Shown piece after piece: positions 6,134 through 11,049 of a DNA stretch of 11,049 nucleotides. Made by a program: the position numbers and the translations under genes. The DNA is from Deltaproteobacteria bacterium. GTDB taxonomy: Bacteria > Desulfobacterota > Desulfobacteria > Desulfobacterales > JAFDDL01. The notes beneath the pieces were generated by a model. The model made no database searches, was not told the origin of the DNA, and saw nothing but the letters and a program-made list of their open reading frames with translations. The stretch spans positions 1 to 11,049 of the forward strand of contig JAFDDL010000075.1 in the NCBI GenBank assembly GCA_019310865.1, written 5' to 3'. Each line of letters starts with the position of its first letter. The first letter of the stretch is position 1.

Positions 6134-7168
6134 ATGAAAAACATTGAAATTCAATTGGTTTCACGCCCCAGAGGGATACCCTCTCAGAAGAATTTCGCTC
6201 TCGTTGAAAGTGATATGCCGGAATTACAGGACAGAGAAATTCTTGTTGAAAACGAATATATGTCGGTGGATCCTTACATGCGCGGACGCATGGAGGAGGG
6301 TGATTCCTATATCGAACCGTTTAAGCTCAATGCTCCCATGGAAGGGCATGCTGTTGGGAAAGTGGCTGTTTCAAATCACCCGGATTACCCGGTCGACGAA
6401 TATGTGACCCATATGCACGGCTGGCGTAAATATGCAGTTCTTCGTCCGGATGAGGGGTCCAGGCCGGGAGAGGTGATTGATGCGGTGACCATTTTGAGAA
6501 AAGTGGATCTCACCATTGCGCCGGCGTCCACTTTTATTGGTGTTCTCGGCATGCCCGGTCTGACAGCGTATGCAGGTATCATCCACGCCGGTGAGGTGAA
6601 ACCCACCGATACCGTATTCGTCTCCGGTGCGGCAGGGGCTGTCGGCAGTCTTGCCGGTCAGATCGCGAAACAGCGAGGCTGCAGGGTCATCGGCAGTGCC
6701 GGCAGCGATGAAAAAGCTAGGGTGTTGACGGAAGAATTCGGGTTCGACATGGCGTTCAACTACAAGAAAGAGAAGCTTCCGGACGCACTGGGAAAGGCCG
6801 CACCGGACGGTATCGATCTATATTTCGACAATGTGGGCGGGGATCACCTGGAAGCGGCCATGGCGGTCATGAGACCGCTGGGTCGAATCGTCGCATGCGG
6901 ATACATCAGCAGTTATAATGACACCGAGATCCCCCCCGGACCGAAAAACTACTGGCTTGCACTTGAAAACCAGATCACTATCCGCGGATTGCTTGTAACC
7001 GACTATTACCATCTGCGGGAAGCATTTTATCGTGAGGTCGGCCCCTGGATTCGAGACGGCCGGGTATGCTATCGGGAAACCGTCTATGAAGGGCTGGAAA
7101 AAGCCGTAGATGCGTTTCTCGGGCTGTTTGCCGGAGCCAATGTCGGTAAAATGCTGGTGAAGATTTAG
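6134..7168 (+). CDS. Zinc-independent medium-chain NADP-dependent oxidoreductase (LTB4DH/curcumin reductase type)
   Basis: This protein of about 344 aa belongs to the medium-chain dehydrogenase/reductase superfamily, LTB4 12-hydroxydehydrogenase/prostaglandin reductase/CurA branch. These enzymes reduce the C=C bond of alpha,beta-unsaturated ketones and aldehydes with NADPH. Diagnostic parts are the N-terminal VSRPRGIPSQKNF, the substrate-domain MSVDPYMRGRM, GMPGLTAYAG, the cofactor motif GAAGAVG (165-171), FDMAFNYKKEKL, the family hallmark DLYFDNVGGDHLEAA, and RIVACGYISSYN. No structural-zinc cysteine cluster is present. An ATG at 6128 is also possible, but GGAAGAGG lies directly against it, so 6134 is spaced better. 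The gene is complete and converges with the GntR gene, with only 16 bp between stops and no clear terminator. It may detoxify reactive enones or act in a degradation pathway; nothing in the context fixes the substrate. Confidence 0.9.
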   Translation: MKNIEIQLVSRPRGIPSQKNFALVESDMPELQDREILVENEYMSVDPYMRGRMEEGDSYIEPFKLNAPMEGHAVGKVAVSNHPDYPVDEYVTHMHGWRKYAVLRPDEGSRPGEVIDAVTILRKVDLTIAPASTFIGVLGMPGLTAYAGIIHAGEVKPTDTVFVSGAAGAVGSLAGQIAKQRGCRVIGSAGSDEKARVLTEEFGFDMAFNYKKEKLPDALGKAAPDGIDLYFDNVGGDHLEAAMAVMRPLGRIVACGYISSYNDTEIPPGPKNYWLALENQITIRGLLVTDYYHLREAFYREVGPWIRDGRVCYRETVYEGLEKAVDAFLGLFAGANVGKMLVKI

Positions 7169-7184
7169 ATGTCGCCATTATCGG

Positions 7185-8030
7185 TTATAGAACTCGCACC
7201 AAGCCATGGGAGCCGGGCCCAAATCTTGCGCCCAGTTTTGTTCTGGAAGCCGGATAGATCAGTTTCGACCTGCTGGAGAGCATGTTCCGGGACCATGCTC
7301 TCCTATTGAGAACCAGGCAGGGTTCGTTTTTTTCCATTTCAAGCAGATTCCGGGTTTTTGCGTCCGGCATCATTGCTTCAATGATGTGCTCAGCCTCGGA
7401 CACCTTTCCCAAAGTAATTAAATATTGGTTGGGCGTAATTCGGGAAAAATCTTGCTTGAGGTAGTCCGGCGCGAAAAACGGATTGACATACCGGTCTGCT
7501 AATTGAACGGGTTTGCCGTTGTCCAGGTGCAAGATAATGGAGTGAAAAACCCTTTCTCCCTCGCGTAATCCGAGGGCTTCGGCTACTTTCGCGGACGCGT
7601 TTATTTCAGCGAGCAACTGGATGTCTGCGGAGTGTTTTCCGCCTCGTTCAGCGATTTCGTCGGCTATGTTGCTGATTTCCAGCAGCCCCGAAGGGGAGGA
7701 TTTAGAGGCGACAAAGGAACCGACGCCCTGTACCCGCACGAGATATCCCTCGAGGGTCAATTCACGCAATGCGCGGCTGACGGTACTGCGTGAAACCATC
7801 ATTTCCTCCACCAGTGCACTTTCCGAAGGGATGCGTTCCCGGTGGGCCCATCGACCGGATTCGATCTGGCTGATAATATGGCTTTTAACGCGCTGAAAAA
7901 ACGGTACCCTGGCCATGGAAGGGTCGAATCCGGGACCCGATGCGCCCAAGGCATTTCGTATTTCGATTCTATCCAGGTCATCTTTGGACAAGGAAGTGGT
8001 TGTTTTTTTTCTCATGATTGTATCCGGCAT
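7185..8030 (-). CDS. GntR/HutC-family regulator with UTRA domain
   Basis: The 281-aa protein has a GntR winged helix-turn-helix (about residues 43-108: PFFQRVKSHIISQIESGRW, IPSESALVEEMMVSRSTVSRAL, VQGVGSFVA). A UTRA ligand-binding domain follows (about 130-270). The end, CLVLNRRAWS then LIYPASRTKLGARF, is very like HutC, the histidine-utilisation repressor. No hut genes are present, so the effector is probably another small acid or its CoA-linked metabolite (inference). About 40 residues precede the DNA-binding domain, longer than usual; M6 (8015) or M39 (ATG at 7916) are alternative starts, but none has a convincing Shine-Dalgarno sequence. It is divergent from the acyl-CoA synthetase gene across a 163-bp gap holding a HutC-type operator, and likely represses that operon. 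Confidence 0.9.
   Translation of the reverse strand: MPDTIMRKKTTTSLSKDDLDRIEIRNALGASGPGFDPSMARVPFFQRVKSHIISQIESGRWAHRERIPSESALVEEMMVSRSTVSRALRELTLEGYLVRVQGVGSFVASKSSPSGLLEISNIADEIAERGGKHSADIQLLAEINASAKVAEALGLREGERVFHSIILHLDNGKPVQLADRYVNPFFAPDYLKQDFSRITPNQYLITLGKVSEAEHIIEAMMPDAKTRNLLEMEKNEPCLVLNRRAWSRNMLSSRSKLIYPASRTKLGARFGPGSHGLVRVL
7275..7303. repeat. Perfect inverted repeat within the GntR coding region
   Basis: GGAGAGCATG (7275-7284) and CATGCTCTCC (7294-7303) are exact complements with a 9-nt loop. The repeat lies inside the sequence for the last UTRA strands, which are conserved, so it is not an obvious insertion. It may form an mRNA hairpin or be chance. Confidence 0.4.
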
Positions 8031-8097
8031 TATGGGTGTTGATTTCTCAATTTCCTACTTACCACAAATCTCGCAGCACTTTAAGGATATTTTATAC

Positions 8098-8130
8098 TTG
8101 ACAAGACACACGTACTTGTATAAACAAGTA
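8098..8130 (+). promoter_or_regulatory. Promoter and HutC-type operator of the acyl-CoA synthetase operon
   Basis: TTGACA (8098-8103), a 17-bp spacer and TAAACA (8121-8126) make a good sigma-70 promoter reading toward the synthetase. TACTTGTATAAACAAGTA (8113-8130) is a perfect palindrome with 7-bp arms around ATAA that covers the -10 box. Its core GT-ATAA-AC fits the GT..AC pattern recognised by HutC-subfamily GntR proteins. Extra half-sites surround it: CTTGACAAG at 8097-8105, itself a small inverted repeat over the -35, and ACAAG at 8132-8136. The divergent GntR/UTRA protein is the likely binder. Confidence 0.75.
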
Positions 8131-8193
8131 AACAAGAAAGGGCAACTGGAAAAAAAATATAAAAATTGCATAATGGATACCGGAGCTCAACCA

Positions 8194-9633
8194 ATGGGAA
8201 AAAAAACAGCGATCAAAACCATGCTCAATCCCCAATCGATCGCCGTTGTGGGCGCACGCAGGGATTCCAACGATAACCTCGGGGCTTGGATGGATATTTT
8301 CGGCCGCATCGCAGAGTTTGGTTTCAAGGGGCGTCTTTACCCCATCAATCCCAAAGCGGAAACAATCGCAGGCTGCAAAGCCTACCCGAGCCTGGCAGCG
8401 CTGCCCGAGCGGGTGGACCTGGTCGTTGTCACCCTATCGGCAAAACGAATCCCGTCTGTTTTCGAGGAATGCACGGCCACCGGTAATAAAAACATTATCG
8501 TTTTTTCATCGGGTTTCCAAGAAACCGGCCAAGCGACGGGCCGGAGACTCCATGAGGCGATCGAAAAAATCGCACAGGAAGGCAAGCTTCATGTAATGGG
8601 TCCCAATTGCATGGGGCTGTATATTCCCAAAGCAGGTGTGGGATGCTGGCGCGGTGTGCCCAAAGAAAGCGGTTCCGTGGCTTTCCTGAGCCAAAGCGGG
8701 GGGTTTGCCGAGGATTTTACCAGTTTTGCCGTACAGTTTAATGTCCGGTTTTCCAGGGTGGTCAGCTATGGTAACGCCTTGACGATCGACTGTAATGATC
8801 TGCTGGAATACGTTGCAAAAGACGACGATACCCGACTGGTGACCATGTACCTGGAAGGGGTTGATGACGGTCTCAGGTTTCTTGAACAGGTCAGTAAGAT
8901 CAACCGGAAAAAACCGGTGGTGATCATGAAAACCGGTCAATCCCAAGCCGCAATTCGCGCTATCTCCTCTCATACCGGCGCCATGGCCGGTGAAGCCCGG
9001 TCATGGGATGCCTTTTTCAGGCAAACCGGTGCAATTCGCGTCCGGTCGGTGGAAGACTTGACGGATATGGTGGTCATGCTGCAACATTCCAACACCCTCG
9101 GTGGCAATCGGGTGGCGATTATCGGCACCGGCGGCGGATACAGCGTTGCTGCGACGGACGCCTGTGTCAATGCGGGGCTTGAAGTTCCCGAGATTCCCGA
9201 GAAGATGCAGAAAAAACTTGGAACCTTCATCCCGGCGGCCGGAAACATTATCCGCAATCCGGTGGACGCAGATGCCGTCATGGCCGATCCGTCGCTTTTG
9301 TCCCAGGTTCTGGAAACAATTTGCCGGGGGGCGTTTACGGATATGTTGCTGGTGAACTTTCAGGTGGACTGGCTCACCGATTATTTTTCCAAAGGCACAC
9401 CTGAGAAGATGGCCGAATTTATAGCATTGCAGGCAGGATCCCTTATGGCGGGAAAGCCCCTGGCGGTCGTGTTGAGGTCTTACCGGGTCGAGCCGGTATT
9501 CAAAGCCTCCCGGGAGCAAATGGAGCGTATTTTGCGATCGGCTGGAATCCCCGTATTTCGAAATATTGAACAGCCCATTGGCTGCCTGGCGCGTTTGAGT
9601 CGATATTATGAATTTTTGAAAAGACGGGCATAA
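8194..9633 (+). CDS. ADP-forming acyl-CoA synthetase, alpha subunit (acetyl-CoA synthetase/succinyl-CoA ligase-like)
   Basis: This 479-aa protein matches the alpha part of NDP-forming acyl-CoA synthetases, which interconvert acyl-CoA + ADP + Pi and acid + CoA + ATP. The N-terminal CoA-binding Rossmann domain has PQSIAVVGA, YPINPKAETIAGCKAYPSL and VVVTLSA, then MGPNCMGLY. The ligase domain has FLSQSGGFAEDF, YGNALTIDCNDLLEY and TMYLEGVDDG. H260 in SSHTGAMAGE is the catalytic phospho-histidine. A third domain (VAIIGTGGGYSVAATDA, NIIRNPVDAD) completes the subunit. There is no ATP-grasp (beta) domain, and none was seen elsewhere in the window. The frame is open upstream to 7915, but GGAG at 8182-8185 sits 8 nt before the ATG at 8194, just ahead of the conserved start. 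The tail resembles an acid-CoA interconversion partner for the CoA-transferase downstream; the acyl substrate is not evident. Confidence 0.9.
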   Translation: MGKKTAIKTMLNPQSIAVVGARRDSNDNLGAWMDIFGRIAEFGFKGRLYPINPKAETIAGCKAYPSLAALPERVDLVVVTLSAKRIPSVFEECTATGNKNIIVFSSGFQETGQATGRRLHEAIEKIAQEGKLHVMGPNCMGLYIPKAGVGCWRGVPKESGSVAFLSQSGGFAEDFTSFAVQFNVRFSRVVSYGNALTIDCNDLLEYVAKDDDTRLVTMYLEGVDDGLRFLEQVSKINRKKPVVIMKTGQSQAAIRAISSHTGAMAGEARSWDAFFRQTGAIRVRSVEDLTDMVVMLQHSNTLGGNRVAIIGTGGGYSVAATDACVNAGLEVPEIPEKMQKKLGTFIPAAGNIIRNPVDADAVMADPSLLSQVLETICRGAFTDMLLVNFQVDWLTDYFSKGTPEKMAEFIALQAGSLMAGKPLAVVLRSYRVEPVFKASREQMERILRSAGIPVFRNIEQPIGCLARLSRYYEFLKRRA

Positions 9634-9656
9634 AGGTTTCCGTCTTCAATATTAGA

Positions 9657-9706
9657 TAGTGCCCATCCATAAATGGCTAATTTCCCCGATTTCTGGATGG
9701 ACACTA
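9657..9706. repeat. REP-like palindromic repeat between synthetase and CoA-transferase genes
   Basis: Two 18-bp arms, consensus TAGTGYCCATCCAKAAAT (left 9657-9674, right 9689-9706 reversed), pair with two mismatches around a 14-nt loop. TAGATA occurs at both borders (9653-9658 and 9705-9710), overlapping the terminal TA, which could be a target duplication. The shape resembles REP or small MITE units. It lies 16 bp before the CoA-transferase ATG and would fold into a stable hairpin in a synthetase-transferase transcript, so it may alter their relative expression. Whether it is repeated in the genome cannot be seen here. Confidence 0.6.
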
Positions 9707-9721
9707 GATATGAGGACCTGT

Positions 9722-10915
9722 ATGAGAGAAGCATTAAAAGGTGTGAGAGTGGTTGATTTCACGAGGGTTTTGAGCGGCCCTTTTTGTACGGCCATGCTTG
9801 CCGATATGGGGGCGGAGGTGATCAAGATTGAAGGGCCAAAGGGGGGCGCCGATCTGGCTCGCCTGGACAACGGCGTCACCATAAACGGTGAAGCCCTCTA
9901 TTTTATGACGCTCAATCGGAACAAAAAAGGGATCCAGCTCAATTTAAAGAAAAAAGAAGGCATTGAAATTGTCAAGAAACTCGTAAAGATCTCCGACGTC
10001 GTGGTGGAAAATAACCGGCCCGGTGTAATGGAGAAGCTCGGTATTGCATACGAGGACCTGAAAAAAATAAACCCCTCCATTATCTATGCCGCCATATCGG
10101 GTTTCGGGAGAAAAAGCCCGTTTGAGCATCACCCGGCGTTTGATATCGTGGCCCAGGCCATGAGCGGCATCATGAGCGTCAATGGATTTCCGGAAAATCC
10201 GCCCACCAAGGTGGGGGTTGCCCTTGGGGATACGGCATCGGCCATATATACGGCTTTTGGCATTGTTGTGGCCCTGTATGCCAGGAAAGTCTATGGTATC
10301 GGGCAGTATATTGACGTGTCCATGGTGGATTCGATTTTTTCACTCCTGGACATGAACCTGCTCAAGTATCTTGCGAACGGCGAAGTTCCCACACGCATCG
10401 GCAGCCGCCATCCCACCAGCTATCCGTTTGACGCATTTGAGGCATCCGACGGATATTTTGTCATTGGAACCGCCACAGAAAAGGCATTTTCCAATTTATG
10501 CGCGATGATGGGAAAACCCGAATTACATGACCAAGAGGAATTTAAAACAGATAAAGCCAGGAGCACCCATGCGGATAAGCTCAAACCAATTATCGAACAA
10601 TGGTCCCGACAATTCACGGTTGAGCAGGTACTTGAGAAACTCAATGCGGCCATGGTGCCCGCCGGGCCGGTTTATGACATCGGGCGAATCGCGGAAAGCG
10701 AGCACGTGAAGGTGCGCGAAATGCTGGCTGAAATCGATCATCCCGTTGCGGGAAAGGTCAAGGTGGTTGCCACACCGGTAAAGCTCTCTGAAACACCGGC
10801 TGTTGTTACACGCCCTTCCCCCCTTCTGGGCCAGCATACCGAGCAGGTCCTGGAAAAGACGCTGGGCTACACCAGGGGAGAAATAGAAACGCTAAAGGCG
10901 CAAAACGTCATATAG
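9722..10915 (+). CDS. CaiB/BaiF (class III) CoA-transferase
   Basis: This 397-aa protein is a class III CoA-transferase, which moves CoA between carboxylic acids through an aspartyl-CoA intermediate. It opens with the family start LKGVRVVDFTRVLSGPFCTAMLADMGAEVIKIE, followed by LNRNKKGIQLNL, DVVVENNRPGVMEKLG, SIIYAAISGFG, and HPAFDIVAQAMSGIMSVNG. The catalytic Asp is D170 in VGVALGDTASAIYTAFG, matching Asp169 of formyl-CoA transferase. The C-terminal part includes VPAGPVYDI and PSPLLGQHTEQVL. Length is normal (about 390-430 aa). The start at 9722 is preceded by GAGGA with 5-nt spacing; an in-frame ATG at 9710 is possible. It lies 88 bp after the synthetase gene across a palindromic repeat, probably in the same GntR-controlled operon. 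Together they suggest activation of an organic acid to its CoA ester for degradation. Confidence 0.93.
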   Translation: MREALKGVRVVDFTRVLSGPFCTAMLADMGAEVIKIEGPKGGADLARLDNGVTINGEALYFMTLNRNKKGIQLNLKKKEGIEIVKKLVKISDVVVENNRPGVMEKLGIAYEDLKKINPSIIYAAISGFGRKSPFEHHPAFDIVAQAMSGIMSVNGFPENPPTKVGVALGDTASAIYTAFGIVVALYARKVYGIGQYIDVSMVDSIFSLLDMNLLKYLANGEVPTRIGSRHPTSYPFDAFEASDGYFVIGTATEKAFSNLCAMMGKPELHDQEEFKTDKARSTHADKLKPIIEQWSRQFTVEQVLEKLNAAMVPAGPVYDIGRIAESEHVKVREMLAEIDHPVAGKVKVVATPVKLSETPAVVTRPSPLLGQHTEQVLEKTLGYTRGEIETLKAQNVI

Positions 10916-10954
10916 GGCGCAAAAAAATATCTGAAAGAAAAACAAGAGGTCATT

Positions 10955-11049
10955 ATGGAATTCGACATTCCCGAAAAATACCTGGAAACCCAATGCCGCT
11001 TCGGACGCCGCGGGTATCATCTGCGAAAACATTTTTTAGGAGCGGACCA
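10955..11049 (+). CDS. Unidentified gene, 3' truncated by window end
   Basis: An ATG at 10955 follows AAGAGG with a 5-nt gap, 39 bp after the CoA-transferase stop, so it is probably the next gene of that operon. The 31 visible residues (starting MEFDIPEKYLETQCRF, then GRRGYHLRKHFLGAD) show no motif I recognise. They are polar and basic, with no signal peptide or membrane helix. From position and pathway an acyl-CoA-metabolising enzyme would be reasonable, but this is only a guess from context. Confidence 0.55.
   Translation, partial: MEFDIPEKYLETQCRFGRRGYHLRKHFLGAD

Noticed and set aside
7915..8193. In-frame upstream extension of the acyl-CoA synthetase
   Set aside because: It overlaps the divergent GntR gene and runs through the promoter/operator; the ATG at 8194 has a proper ribosome binding site and begins the conserved domain.
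9621..9646. AAGACGG/CCGTCTT hairpin around the synthetase stop codon as a terminator
   Set aside because: A 7-bp stem with a 12-nt loop and no T-tract is too weak to call; the downstream gene appears to belong to the same operon.

Overview
The window looks like a chromosomal accessory/catabolic region of an anaerobic, probably Desulfobacterota-type (delta-proteobacterial) bacterium. The pointers are a FhlA-like sigma-54 activator, a stand-alone alpha subunit of an ADP-forming acyl-CoA synthetase beside a class III CoA-transferase, a DUF169 protein, moderate GC, and palindromic intergenic repeats. The taxon is inferred from gene content only. No rRNA, tRNA, CRISPR array or complete insertion sequence was seen.

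Region 1 (1-4137) is a sigma-54 unit. It holds the 3' part of a GAF/AAA+/HTH enhancer-binding protein, then a 288-bp intergenic region with a -24/-12 element and two phased upstream direct repeats. A glutamate-1-semialdehyde-aminotransferase-like PLP enzyme and an arginase/agmatinase-fold protein follow. The ureohydrolase keeps all six metal ligands. It lacks the Glu that grips the guanidinium group (Cys here), and no His is found where the arginase proton-shuttle His should be. This is the best candidate for undescribed chemistry in the window.

Region 2 (4138-6133) looks like a remodelled patch. A 157-bp near-symmetrical inverted-repeat element starts right at the ureohydrolase stop codon and is flanked by TAA on both sides. 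Two N-terminal stumps of different Rossmann-fold NAD(P)-binding proteins bracket an intact MarR regulator and DUF169 gene. The marR promoter carries a perfect palindrome between its -35 and -10 boxes, with a second palindrome just downstream, as expected for autoregulation.

Region 3 (6134-7168) is a zinc-independent medium-chain reductase of the LTB4 dehydrogenase/curcumin reductase type. It converges with the next gene.

Region 4 (7185-11049) is a HutC-type GntR/UTRA repressor, transcribed divergently from an acyl-CoA synthetase alpha subunit. A CaiB/BaiF CoA-transferase and the start of an unrecognised gene follow. A TTGACA-17-TAAACA promoter in the divergent gap is overlapped by an 18-bp palindrome of HutC-operator type, so the CoA-activation operon is probably controlled by that repressor. 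A 50-bp palindromic repeat separates the synthetase and transferase genes.
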